Shown here: positions 51,032 through 60,600 of the stretch, piece after piece
Layout of the letters: every line of letters starts with the position of its first letter
Position numbering within the stretch: the first letter of the stretch is position 1
NCBI RefSeq assembly: GCF_047462415.1
Contig: NZ_JANSJE010000005.1
Location: 1-64,000, forward strand
DNA from: Thermostichus sp047462415
GTDB lineage: Bacteria > Cyanobacteriota > Cyanobacteriia > Thermostichales > Thermostichaceae
Length of the DNA: 64,000 nucleotides
Reading direction: 5' to 3'
Notes under the pieces: generated by a model
Told to the model about the DNA's origin: nothing
What the model saw: only the letters and a program-made list of their open reading frames with translations
Databases searched by the model: none
Program-made: the position numbers and the translations under genes

Positions 51032-51143
51032 GGCTGACCCCTTTTAGAACTTGGGACTAAAGATTTCTCTCTTGCGTTGTATCACGTCCAAGGCGGGATC
51101 CGAAACACAGCCCCGTTGGTTTCACAAACGAGCCCCTGGTCTG

Positions 51144-51428
51144 TCAAGGCGGTATCGAGGGGCGCTTGCTCAGGCGCACAGGATGCCACTGCAGGGTTTC
51201 GCCGGGGGAAACCTCGACTTCACAGGCGGTGTCGATCAGCCGCTGCGCCTGCGCTTGGGGGGTGGGGTAGCGGGCCAGATCTGCATCCACCAGGTGGGGG
51301 TGCTCTTGCAACAGCCGCACGAGGAACTCCTGCAATTCCTCAGGGCTGAGAAATTGCTCCGGCAAGCCCGGGATCAGCAGCACATAGTGGTTGGCGGCAC
51401 GCAACAGTTCGGGTTCCGAGTCTGACAT
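51144..51428 (-). CDS. crr7: Chlororespiratory reduction 7 (CRR7) family protein
   Basis: The 94-residue protein matches the CRR7 family: NHYVLLIPGLPEQFLSPEEL, then PTPQAQAQRLIDTACEVEVS and PGETLQWHPVRLSK. In plants CRR7 aids assembly of the NDH-1 complex; the cyanobacterial homologue is likely to act similarly. No membrane segment is seen. The ATG is the only sensible start. It precedes ycf3 on the same strand, so two photosynthesis assembly factors lie together. Confidence 0.85.
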   Translation of the reverse strand: MSDSEPELLRAANHYVLLIPGLPEQFLSPEELQEFLVRLLQEHPHLVDADLARYPTPQAQAQRLIDTACEVEVSPGETLQWHPVRLSKRPSIPP

Positions 51429-51544
51429 GGTGTTGGGCTGGGCGTCTTCTATCCATCATGAACCAACGGGTTGCGCCTCTCTTGGTATCCTGATAAAGAC
51501 TTTCCTTGCTCTTGTCTTGTTGGCATTTGAGATCTGCTTTTCCT

Positions 51545-52540
51545 ATGGCTAAGCCGCGCACCCTCTCTGGCATTCAGCCCTCTGGCGAGTTGCACCTGGG
51601 CAATTACTTGGGGGCGATTAAAAATTGGGTGGCCGAGCAGGAGCACTACGAGAACTTTTTTTGCATTGTGGATCAACATGCCATCACCGTCCCTCAGGAT
51701 CCCAAGCTGTTGAGGGAGCGCACCCGCTCGCTGTTTGCCCTTTATTTGGCCTGTGGCCTCAGCCTGGAGCATTGTGTGCTGTTCGTGCAGTCCCACGTGC
51801 CTGCCCATACGGAGCTGGCCTGGCTGTTCAACACCATCACCCCCATGAACTGGGCGGAGCGCATGATCCAATACAAGGAGAAAAAAGAAAAACAGGGAGA
51901 GGAGACCAGCGTTGGCTTGTTCAGCTACCCGATTTTGCAGGCGGCGGATATTTTGCTCTACCAGCCCAAGTATGTGCCGGTGGGGGAGGATCAGCGGCAG
52001 CATATTGAGCTGTGTCGGGATATTGCCCGCCGCTTTAACGACCGCTTTGGCGAGGTGTTTGTGATCCCAGAGGCCCTGATTCGCCCACAGGGGGCGCGGA
52101 TCATGAGCTTGACCGATGGCACGCGCAAGATGTCCAAGTCGGATCCCTCGGATCTCAGCCGCATTCATCTCTTGGATGACCCGGATACCATCCGCAAGAA
52201 GATCCAAAAATGCAAGACCGACCCCATTCGGGGCATTGTCTTTGACGATCCGGCTCGTCCTGAAGCCCACAATTTGCTGACGATCTACATGCTCACCTCT
52301 GGAAAAAGCAAGGAGGCGGTGGCGGCTGAGTGTGCCGAGATGGGGTGGGGACAGTTCAAGCCTCTCCTCGCAGACAGCATCATCGCTGCCCTAGAGCCCA
52401 TTCAGCAGCGCTACCGGGATCTCTGCAACAACCCCGACTATCTGCTGGCGCTGATCCGGGAAAATGCTGCCAAGGCTCGCGCTGTTGCCGAGCCAACGCT
52501 GCAAAGGGTGCGAGAGGCAATGGGGTTCCTACCCCCCTAA
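51545..52540 (+). CDS. trpS: Tryptophanyl-tRNA synthetase
   Basis: The 331-residue class I synthetase has the HIGH-like motif PSGELHLGNYLGAIKNW near the start and the KMSKS motif in LTDGTRKMSKSDPSDLSRI (about residue 195). PILQAADILLYQPKYVPVGE is the tryptophan-binding region. Length agrees with bacterial TrpS. The ATG gives MAKPRTLSGIQ; an in-frame start 13 codons upstream is not needed. It diverges from crr7 and converges with the EamA-type transporter, 10 bp away. Confidence 0.96.
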   Translation: MAKPRTLSGIQPSGELHLGNYLGAIKNWVAEQEHYENFFCIVDQHAITVPQDPKLLRERTRSLFALYLACGLSLEHCVLFVQSHVPAHTELAWLFNTITPMNWAERMIQYKEKKEKQGEETSVGLFSYPILQAADILLYQPKYVPVGEDQRQHIELCRDIARRFNDRFGEVFVIPEALIRPQGARIMSLTDGTRKMSKSDPSDLSRIHLLDDPDTIRKKIQKCKTDPIRGIVFDDPARPEAHNLLTIYMLTSGKSKEAVAAECAEMGWGQFKPLLADSIIAALEPIQQRYRDLCNNPDYLLALIRENAAKARAVAEPTLQRVREAMGFLPP

Positions 52541-52550
52541 GGGATCCCTG

Positions 52551-53552
52551 CTAGTCGCGGTTGCCATCGCGGATCTCGACGGTGCTGAACTCCAGGCCCA
52601 GCTCCGAGAGGATCCCTGGCCAGGCCAAGCGCAGGCGCTCCTGCCATTCTTGCCGGTGGTTGATCAAATACACGCAGACCAGGGTGATACCCACTCCCAA
52701 CCACTGCAGCCGCGTCAGCGATTCCCCCAAGAAGGTGCTGCCGAACAGCAGGGCGAAGATGGGGGTGAGAAAGGTCAGGGAGCTGAATTCGGTGAGGTTC
52801 TCCTGGGAGGCGAAATAGAAGAAGAGGGCATAGGCCACAGCGCTTCCCATCACCGAAGCGTAGAGCAGGCCCAGCCAGTGGGCACCGCTCAGGTGCTGCC
52901 ATTGCTCGCTTTCTGTTAGCGCCGAGAGCAGGATCAAGGGCAGGCTGCCCAACACCATGTGCCAGCCCGTCGCCAACACCGGATCCGCCACCTCCGCCAC
53001 CTTGGGCATCATCACGGTGCCGATGGCCATCGACAGGGATGCCAGCAACATCCAGACGACGCCAGCCCCCAACTGCAGGGATCCCCCGCCAGATAAGCCG
53101 ATCAGGCCGATGCCGACCACCCCTATCCCCAAGCTCAGCCAGCCCAGCGCTCCCATCCGCTCGCGGTAAAACCAGGTGGCCATCAGAGCCACCGCCAGCG
53201 GCTGCGAGTCGATCAGCACGGATCCCAGCCCGGCGCCGGTCTCTCTCAACCCTTGCGCCAAAAATCCCTGAAAACAGGTGCCGTCCACCAGGGCAAAGGC
53301 CAAGACCCACAGCCACCCCCGCCGCCCCTGCGGATGCCAGGGTTGAGACGCCCCGGCGGCCCGTCCCTGCCAAAGCCGAAAGGCCAAAACCAGGATCCCA
53401 GCCGGCAAGAGCCGCAGAATGGCGATAAAGAGAGGGGTGGTCTCAGAGAGGGCATCCCGCATCGCCACCATCGCCGAACCCCACAGGAAAAAAGGGGCGA
53501 TCATCAACAGGCGTTGCCAGATAGGCTGAGAAAGCAGGTAAGACTGAGCCAT
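52551..53552 (-). CDS. EamA/DMT family transporter
   Basis: The 333-residue membrane protein has ten hydrophobic segments in two EamA repeats. The first includes FFLWGSAMVAMRDALSETTP and LRLLPAGILVLAFRLWQG, the second WMLLASLSMAIGTVMMPKVA and VAYALFFYFASQENLTEFSS. Drug/metabolite transporters of this type export amino acids, nucleotides or other small molecules; the substrate is unknown. The ATG at 53552 is used; one at 53588 would add 12 residues. It is transcribed away from truB. Confidence 0.85.
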   Translation of the reverse strand: MAQSYLLSQPIWQRLLMIAPFFLWGSAMVAMRDALSETTPLFIAILRLLPAGILVLAFRLWQGRAAGASQPWHPQGRRGWLWVLAFALVDGTCFQGFLAQGLRETGAGLGSVLIDSQPLAVALMATWFYRERMGALGWLSLGIGVVGIGLIGLSGGGSLQLGAGVVWMLLASLSMAIGTVMMPKVAEVADPVLATGWHMVLGSLPLILLSALTESEQWQHLSGAHWLGLLYASVMGSAVAYALFFYFASQENLTEFSSLTFLTPIFALLFGSTFLGESLTRLQWLGVGITLVCVYLINHRQEWQERLRLAWPGILSELGLEFSTVEIRDGNRD

Positions 53553-53643
53553 GGGTGCTTCAAACTCGCAGACGGAAGTTAACCCCATGTTAAGCGCTGC
53601 GGCAGTTCGGTTACAAATCTTAATTATTGGTTGATGCAAGTTG

Positions 53644-54552
53644 ATGCCTGGCATGGGATCCCTGGAGGGCTTTCTCAACCTGGATAAACCAGCAGGGCTT
53701 ACCTCCCACGACTGTGTGGCGGTGGTGCGGCGGGTCTTGCGCACCCGCAGGGTGGGGCATGGCGGCACTTTGGATCCGGCGGCGACGGGGGTTTTGCCCA
53801 TTGCCGTGGGGCGGGCGACGCGCTTTTTGGCCTTTCTGCCGGGGGATAAGGTCTATCGGGCCACCTTCCGCTTCGGGCAGCGCAGCGACACCGACGATGC
53901 CGAGGGGCAGATCCAGGTGGGATCCCCTTGTCCGGAGCTGAGCTGCGAGCAGGTGGCGGCCTGTTTGCGGGAGTTTGTCGGCGAGATTGAGCAGGTGCCG
54001 CCCCTTTACAGCGCCATCAAGCGGCAGGGGAAAAAGCTCTACGAGCTGGCGCGGGCCGGGGCAGAGGTCTCAGAACTGGGGCTGGAGCCGCGGAGAGTAG
54101 TGATTCGGCACCTGCGGATCCTGGGCTGGCGCCCCGGCAACTTCCCGGAAGTGGATCTGGAGATTGCCTGTGGCCCCGGCACCTACATCCGCGCCCTCGC
54201 CCGCGACGTGGGGGAGAAATTGGGTTGCGGAGGCTTGATGAGCCGCCTGCGACGGCTGCAAAGTGGCCCCTTTCGCGTCCAGGAGAGCCTGCCCCTGGAG
54301 CAATGGCAGGGATCCGCCGATCCCGCCGCCGCCCTGCTGCCGATTGAGTGGGGATTTCGCGATTGGGACTCAGTATCCCTATCTCCGGCTGAGGCCCAGC
54401 GCTGGCGGCAAGGTCAGGCCATTCCCCTGGATCCTGCTCAGGCCGGTGCTGAGACCTTGCGGGTCATGAGCAGAGAGGGGGAATTTTTGGGCTTGGGGCA
54501 CAGCCAAGCAGGTCAGCTCAGGCCGCTGCGGGTGTTGCCGCCGGATCCCTAG
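53644..54552 (+). CDS. truB: tRNA pseudouridine-55 synthase
   Basis: The 302-residue enzyme makes pseudouridine 55 in the T arm of tRNAs. The catalytic Asp44 lies in VGHGGTLDPAATGVLP. Other motifs are GFLNLDKPAGLTSHD at the start, QVPPLYSAIKRQGKKLYELA and GTYIRALARDVGEKLG. A C-terminal PUA-like part follows residue 230. The ATG at 53644 is preferred; a TTG just before it and an ATG three codons later are alternatives. It lies 237 bp upstream of apcF. Confidence 0.94.
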   Translation: MPGMGSLEGFLNLDKPAGLTSHDCVAVVRRVLRTRRVGHGGTLDPAATGVLPIAVGRATRFLAFLPGDKVYRATFRFGQRSDTDDAEGQIQVGSPCPELSCEQVAACLREFVGEIEQVPPLYSAIKRQGKKLYELARAGAEVSELGLEPRRVVIRHLRILGWRPGNFPEVDLEIACGPGTYIRALARDVGEKLGCGGLMSRLRRLQSGPFRVQESLPLEQWQGSADPAAALLPIEWGFRDWDSVSLSPAEAQRWRQGQAIPLDPAQAGAETLRVMSREGEFLGLGHSQAGQLRPLRVLPPDP

Positions 54553-54789
54553 TTGCAGAAACATTACATTTTCGTAACAACATTGGCCATTGTCTCGGCG
54601 GGAAAGAACCCCCTGCATGCTAAACTTCTGGGGGCAAGTGGGGAGCTCGGAGCGCTGCCGTTGTTGGGCTCCGGCTCGATTTTCCAAGGGTGGCCTTTGG
54701 ACGTTGCCGACAAAATCTCTTCTCAATCTTTTCTCACTTTTGCATCTCAAGCTACTTTTACATAGAGTTACAGGAACGGAGTTGAGAAT

Positions 54790-55293
54790 ATGCGGGATGC
54801 CGTAACCACACTGATCAAAACCTACGACCTGGCGGGCCGCTACTTGGACCGGAATGCGATGGATGCGCTCAAAGCTTTTTACGATTCAGGGCTGCGGCGC
54901 ATCAAGGCAGTGCAGGTGATTAATCTCAACTCGGTGGACATTGTCAAGACGGCTGCCGCAGCTATGTTTGCCCAGGTGCCGGATCTGATCCGTCCGGGCG
55001 GCAACGCCTACACCACCCGCCGCTACGCCACCTGTTTGCGGGATATGGACTACTTCCTGCGCTACGCTTCTTATGCGCTGGTGGCTGCCGACAACAGCGT
55101 CTTGGATGAGCGAGTCTTGGCCGGCTTGCGGGAAACTTACAACTCCCTCGGCGTGCCCATCGCCCCGACGGTGATTGGGATCCAAAACATGAAAACCCGC
55201 ACCCTGGAGCTGCTCGGCTCCGGCGAAGACTACAGCTTTGTGGCCGAGCCTTTCGATTACATGAGCAGCAAACTAAGCGAAACCGATATCTAG
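54790..55293 (+). CDS. apcF: Allophycocyanin beta-18 subunit
   Basis: The 167-residue phycobiliprotein matches ApcF, a minor allophycocyanin beta-type subunit in the phycobilisome core that pairs with the ApcE terminal emitter domain. The start MRDAVTTLIKTYDLAGRYLD and the end FDYMSSKLSETDI distinguish it from ApcB (161 residues). The chromophore Cys82 lies in RYATCLRDMDYFLRYASYAL, after RPGGNAYTTRRY. GGAG lies 8 bp before the ATG. It is the only phycobilisome gene in the window and is not in an operon. Confidence 0.95.
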   Translation: MRDAVTTLIKTYDLAGRYLDRNAMDALKAFYDSGLRRIKAVQVINLNSVDIVKTAAAAMFAQVPDLIRPGGNAYTTRRYATCLRDMDYFLRYASYALVAADNSVLDERVLAGLRETYNSLGVPIAPTVIGIQNMKTRTLELLGSGEDYSFVAEPFDYMSSKLSETDI

Positions 55294-55294
55294 C

Positions 55295-56107
55295 CTACTC
55301 GTCGGCGTAGGGATTGGCCGGCACCGGTATTGGCTCCACCTGCTCGGCGACGATCACCAACTGAGATTGGCCATCCCGCCGCTCTACGGCCATGCGTCCC
55401 TCCAGACGCAGCCAACTATCGGCAGTTAACTGTTCTGCCTCTGGCCAGCGCACCGGCAAGCCCACAGGGTAGGCATCGGCAGCACAGCAACTGACCAAAA
55501 AGCGAGCGATAACAAAGTGGTCGGGCCGCGGGTCGGGAACGACAAACCCCTGTACCCGCACCGGCTGCCCTGTGTAGGTGTAGGGATCCGGGTAGACATC
55601 CAAGGTGCGTACCCAATCCAGCAGAGTGCGCTGACGCGGGTCGAGCTTGGGACGAAAAGCCTGCGGCTGGCTACGAGATACCCCCAGGTAGGGAGATACC
55701 CCTCGGTTGAGGGCAGTTTGGCTGGAGAGCGGTCGCGGCTCGACCCAAAACCCCAGCAGTGCCGTCAGGATCAGCAGTCCTGCGCCCAGCTGCGGTCCCA
55801 ACAGCGAGGCGTGGGCTTCAGAAGAGGCGACTTTCGCTCCTTGCCAACGGCCAATCCCCAAGCCCAGCAGGCATAGCCCGGCCAACAAAGCCACATTCAC
55901 GTAGCCGGGATTGATCAACATCAGCAGGGTACCCCGCCAGCGGTAAACGATCAGCAGGATCCCGAGCAACATCAACCCGGACGCCTCCCAGTAGGCTATA
56001 TGGCCCCACGCCAACAGTTTCCTGGGCCAAGACATAATCTTGGTTTTGATACGCACTCCCTGTGGGTTTTGTTTTTCCCGAATAGGACTAGAACTGCTTT
56101 TGGGCAT
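55295..56107 (-). CDS. TIGR03943 (DUF1980) family membrane protein
   Basis: The 270-residue protein has about three hydrophobic segments in the first 125 residues (ASGLMLLGILLIVYRWRGTL, LGAGLLILTALLGFWV) and a C-terminal soluble domain with PYTYTGQPVRVQGFV and RFLVSCCAADAYPVGLPVRW. The Cys-Cys with following Asp and Pro is the hallmark of TIGR03943 proteins. In many bacteria a permease gene (YraQ/DUF318-like) accompanies it; none is adjacent here. The ATG is preceded by AGGTG. Its stop lies 1 bp from the apcF stop. Confidence 0.82.
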   Translation of the reverse strand: MPKSSSSPIREKQNPQGVRIKTKIMSWPRKLLAWGHIAYWEASGLMLLGILLIVYRWRGTLLMLINPGYVNVALLAGLCLLGLGIGRWQGAKVASSEAHASLLGPQLGAGLLILTALLGFWVEPRPLSSQTALNRGVSPYLGVSRSQPQAFRPKLDPRQRTLLDWVRTLDVYPDPYTYTGQPVRVQGFVVPDPRPDHFVIARFLVSCCAADAYPVGLPVRWPEAEQLTADSWLRLEGRMAVERRDGQSQLVIVAEQVEPIPVPANPYADE

Positions 56108-56665
56108 GGTTACACCTTTTTCACACTACTCCGAGCCCAAGTTTAGCAATCCTCGCGCAATTTTCCACTACCTGTGTGGCGAGAATGGGCAAGGTCTTTA
56201 CTGCGATTTCGCGGTCACAGGTATTGAGGTTAACCCAAATAGAGCTCAGCAAAAAACTTCGTTTAGCCCACGTTCCTGATCGGCAACTTTACAAAAAGCA
56301 CCGTGATTACCCTGTCTATTGCTGGACGGTTTGCCTGTGGTGGATCGTAAGCCCTAGCAAGCTACAGCTTTTTCCAGCGTTATCTAATAAGCCAATGTAG
56401 ATCTATCTCTTGTGTCGTGAAGATCCGGATTGGCTACAGAACTTCCGTGAAGTCAGAAAAAACTGTACGGCTGTGGGGAGTATGTCAAAGCTGTCGGGAT
56501 CCCATCGTCAATTCAACAAATTCAGTCACAAATAACCTCATATTGATGAGAGTATTGATGAGAGGCTTTAGCGTGTAGGCATGGTTGCAAGCGGATGCCT
56601 GAAACTGGGGAGTTGCCCTCATTTGCTCTACAGTGAGATAGACACAACCGAGATAGCACAACCAA
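56108..56665. other. AT-richer gap between the TIGR03943 gene and potC
   Basis: This 558-bp gap between divergent genes is less GC-rich than its neighbours. It includes a short direct repeat ATTGATGAGAG (about 56542 and 56553) and few of the GGGATCCC sites common elsewhere. No coding frame, hairpin or promoter pair stood out. It may hold leader regions of both flanking genes or decayed sequence. Confidence 0.4.
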
Positions 56666-57454
56666 ATGTTGCCGAGGGTACCCATCTGGCTGCGGGGAGT
56701 GAGCTATGCCATCTATGGCTTTCTCTACCTGCCGATTGTGCTGATTGCCGTCTATTCTTTTAACCGCGCCCGCTTTGGCCTGGCGTGGACGGGTTTTACC
56801 TTCGATTGGTACTTGGCTCTCTTTCGCAATGCCGCGATCTGGCAGGCCACGCAAAATACCCTTGTCTTGGCTGGAGTCAGCACTCTGGTGAGCACGGTGC
56901 TGGGATCCCTCTTGGGCTATGGCCTCTACCGCTACCGTTTCCCCGGCCAAAAGATTGTGCAGGGGTTGCTGCTGTTGCCGGTCACTGTCCCGGATATTGT
57001 GATGGCGATTACGCTGCTGCTGTTTTACCAGTTTGTGCGCGCCTACACCGGCTGGTTTGAGCTGGGCTTGGGAACGATGATCCTGGCCCACATCACCTTT
57101 CAGATTGCCTTTGTGGCCATCGTGGTGCGCAGCCGCCTGCAGCTTTTGGATCCCGCTTTGGAGGAAGCCGCCTACGACCTTTACGCCAACACCTGGCAGA
57201 AGCTGCGCTATGTAACCTTGCCCCTGGCCAGGCCGGGGATCCTGGCCGCGGCGCTGCTGGCCTTTACCCTCTCCATCGATGACTTTGTCATCTCCTTTTT
57301 CACCAGCGGGCCGGAAAGCCAGACCCTGCCCATCCTCATCTACAGCACGGCGAGGCGGGGGGTGACGCCGGAGATCAACGCCCTCTCCACCGTGATCATC
57401 CTGGCTACCTTGGTCGCGGTGATGGGGTTTCCCCTGCTCAGCCGCTCCCGCTAG
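56666..57454 (+). CDS. potC: PotC-type spermidine/putrescine ABC transporter permease
   Basis: The 262-residue membrane protein fits PotC: YGFLYLPIVLIAVYSFNRAR and FTFDWYLALFRN at the start, and the ATPase-contact (EAA) motif in ALEEAAYDLYANTWQKLRYV, with PLARPGILAAALLAFTLSID. Six membrane segments are visible. PotC, with PotB, forms the channel of a polyamine importer. The genes for PotA, PotB and PotD are not nearby. The frame and motifs are intact, so it is not an obvious pseudogene. The start ATG has no strong ribosome site. Tandem repeats follow the stop. Confidence 0.87.
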   Translation: MLPRVPIWLRGVSYAIYGFLYLPIVLIAVYSFNRARFGLAWTGFTFDWYLALFRNAAIWQATQNTLVLAGVSTLVSTVLGSLLGYGLYRYRFPGQKIVQGLLLLPVTVPDIVMAITLLLFYQFVRAYTGWFELGLGTMILAHITFQIAFVAIVVRSRLQLLDPALEEAAYDLYANTWQKLRYVTLPLARPGILAAALLAFTLSIDDFVISFFTSGPESQTLPILIYSTARRGVTPEINALSTVIILATLVAVMGFPLLSRSR

Positions 57455-57465
57455 CCCCCCTCTCC

Positions 57466-57618
57466 CTCAGGGAGAGGGGCTGGGGGTGAGGGTGGATCCC
57501 TCAGGGAGAGGGGCTGGGGGTGAGGGTGGATCCCTCAGGGAGAGGGGCTGGGGGTGAGGGTGGATCCCTCAGGGAGAGAGGCCGTGGGTGAGGATCTCAG
57601 GGAGAGGGGCTGGGGGTG
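57466..57618. repeat. Tandem 34-bp repeats (about 4.5 units)
   Basis: Units begin CTCAGGGAGAGGGGCTGGGG and continue GTGAGGGTGGATCC. They start at 57466, 57500, 57534 and 57568, 34 bp apart. The first three are identical, the fourth has diverged, and a partial fifth follows. Each carries a BamHI-type GGATCC at its joint. It fills the gap between potC and metH; a hairpin forms by GGGAGAGGGG with an earlier CCCCTCTCCC. Confidence 0.88.
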
Positions 57619-57623
57619 AGGGA

Positions 57624-60600
57624 TCAAGTATTGAAATAGCGGGCCGCCGGGTGGTAGGCGACGATGGCAGTGGTGGACTGTTCCGGATCCAACTGGTCGC
57701 TGTCGTCCATGGTCAGGCCGATGCGCTCGGCCCGGAGCAGCTCCAACAAAACCCGCTGATCGGCGATGTTGGGGCAAGCAGGATAGCCGAAGCTGTAGCG
57801 GGAGCCGCGGTAGCCCTGGTGCAGGATCTGGCGGATGTCAGGGCTGTCCTCGCCGCCAAAGCCCAGCTCCCGTCGGATGCGGGCGTGGCACCACTCTGCT
57901 AAGGCTTCTGCCAGGGTGACGGCCAGGCCGTGGAAGTAGAGGTAGTCGGTGTACTGGCCTTCGGCAAACAGGCGCTGGGCGTAGGCCGTGGCCTCTGGCC
58001 CCACTGTAACTGCCTGCATGGGGAAAACGTCCACCAGGCCGGTGGAGCGATCGGCGAAGAAGTCGGCAATGCAGAGGCGCTGGCCGGTTTTTTGGCGGGG
58101 GAAGGTGAAGCGGGCCAGCTCCCGCACCTGGGGAGAAAGCTGGGGGCGCTCGACGGTGGGCAGTTGGAAGTAGGTGGTGGAGCCGGGCTCCAGGGCAAAC
58201 AGCTCGGGGAAGCTGGCCGGGTCGAAGAGGATTAACGTATTCCCTTGCGCCTGCGCCGGGAAGTAGCCATAGACCACTTGGGGGCGCAGCAGGTCTTCGG
58301 CCAGGATCCGCTCCTTCCAACGCTCGATCACCGGCTCCACCTGGGTGGCGAGAAACTGGGCAAACTCCTCCGCCGACTGGTCGCGCGGCTTGCGGATCTG
58401 CCACTGGCCGGCCACCAGGGCCTGCTTGTCGATATAGAAGAAGACTTCCGGCCAGGGGATCTGATCTGAGGCGAGAACTTTGGATCCCCAGAAGGGGGGG
58501 ATGGGTCGCTCGGTATCCAGGTCAACGGCCTCGGAACGACGGGTGTCTGCCCCGCCGTCGCCAGCCGAGACCGCAAGGGCAGGAGCAGCGCCCACGGTCA
58601 CCTCTGGAGCCGGCAAGGTGGGATCCGCTGGATCCGCAGCAGCCTCCTTCTGGCCGTTGACTCGCTGCTCCAAGTCATCCAGAAAACCCAGCCGGTCATC
58701 CCAGCGCCCGGCAGCCTTGGCCTGCATCAGCCGATCCATAAAGTGCAGGTCGGTAAAAGCGTCGCGGCCATAGATGACTTGGCCCTTGTAGGTCTGGCGG
58801 CAGTCTTCTTCCACAAAGCGGCGGGTAAGGGCCGCCCCCCCTAGGATTACGGGCACGGCGATGCCCCGCTCGTTAAACACCTCCAGATTTTCTTTCATAA
58901 AAGCAGTGGATTTCACCAACAGGCCGCTCATGGCAATGCAGTCGGGTTTGTACTTTTCATAAGCCTCGATGATGTTTTCCACCGGCTGCTTGATGCCCAA
59001 ATTGATGACCTTGTAGCCGTTGTTGGTGAGGATGATGTCCACCAGGTTTTTGCCGATGTCGTGGACATCCCCCTTGACGGTGGCGATCAAGAAGGTGCCC
59101 TTGCACACCCCCCCGCCCACCTTTTCCATGAAGGGCTCTAGGTATTTCACCGCCGCCTTCATGGTTTCTGCCGACTGCAGCACAAAAGGCAGTTGCATTT
59201 TGCCGGCGCCAAAAAGCTCCCCCACCTCCTTCATGCCGTCCAGCAAAAAGGTATTGATGATCTCCAGGGGGGAGTATTTCTGCAGCGCCTCCACCAGGGT
59301 CTCCTCCAGGCCGATGCGCTCCCCGTCGATGATGTGCCGCCGCAGCCGCTCCTCCAGCGGCAGCTTGGCCAGGGATCCCGCCGCCCGCAGCTCCTGGCTG
59401 GAAACCCCTGCAAACAGCTCCGTCAGCCGCGCCAGGGGATCGTAGGTGCAGATGCCCTCAGCGTTAAACTGCCGCCGATCCCAGATCAGATCCCGGCACA
59501 CCTGCTGCTGCTCCTCCGGGATCTTGCTTAGGGGCAGGATTTTGGCGGCGCTGACGATGGCGGCATCCAGCCCGGCCTGGCGGCACTCGTGCAAAAACAC
59601 CGAGTTCAAGACCACGCGGGCTGCCGGCGAAAGTCCAAAGGAGATGTTGGAGATGCCCAAGAGGATGTGGGTATCGGGGAAAGCCTGGCGGATGCGGCGG
59701 ATCCCTTCCAGGGTGGCCGCTCCGTTGGCGCGGTCTTCCTCAATGCCGGTGGAGATGGGCAAAGCCAAGGGGTCAAAGAAAATCTCGTAGGGCGGGATCC
59801 CGTACTCAACTGCCTGGCGATAGGCCCGCTCGGCAATCTGGAACTTCTTCTCGGCGGTGCGGGCCATGCCCTCCTCGTCGATGGTGCCGATGACCACCCC
59901 CGCGCCGTAGGTCTTGGCCAGCTCCAGCACCTTGAGGAAGCGCTCTTCCCCATCCTCGTAATTGGTGGAGTTGAGCAGGCACTTGCCCCCGGCCACCTTG
60001 AGGCCAGCCTCCATCTTCTGCCAGTCGGTGGAATCCAGCATCAGGGGAAGCGGGATCTGGGTCACCAGCCGCGAGACCAGCTCCCGCATATCCCGCACCC
60101 CATCCCGGCCCACGTAGTCCACGTTCACGTCGAGGATGTGGGATCCCTCCCGCACCTGCTCCCGCGCCAGGGCCACCAGGCCGTCCCAATCTTCAGCGTT
60201 GAGCAGCTCCCGCATCTTCTTGGAGCCGCTGGCATTGAGCCGCTCGCCGATGATTAAAAACGAGTTGTCCTGGAGGTAGGGCTGGGGCGAGTAGATCGAG
60301 GCGGCAGCCTGGATGCGCTCGACGGCGCGGCGTTTGGGCCGCAACCCCTGGACGGCTGCCACCAAGGCGGCGATGTGCTCCGGGCGGGTGCCGCAGCAGC
60401 CCCCCACCACCGCCACCCCCAGATCCCGCACAAAGTGTTCCAGGTGGAAGCGCAACTGCTCCGGCGTCAGCTTGTAGTGGGCCTTGCCGCCGATGTTTTC
60501 CGGCAGACCGGCGTTGGGGATGCAGGAGATGGGGAAGGGGGAATGGCGGGAGAGGTAGCGGATGTGCTCGGCCATCTTGTCCGGCCCGGTGGCGCAGTTG

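Noticed and set aside
57466..57618. CRISPR array
   Set aside because: The 34-bp units abut each other with no unique spacers, and no cas genes are present.
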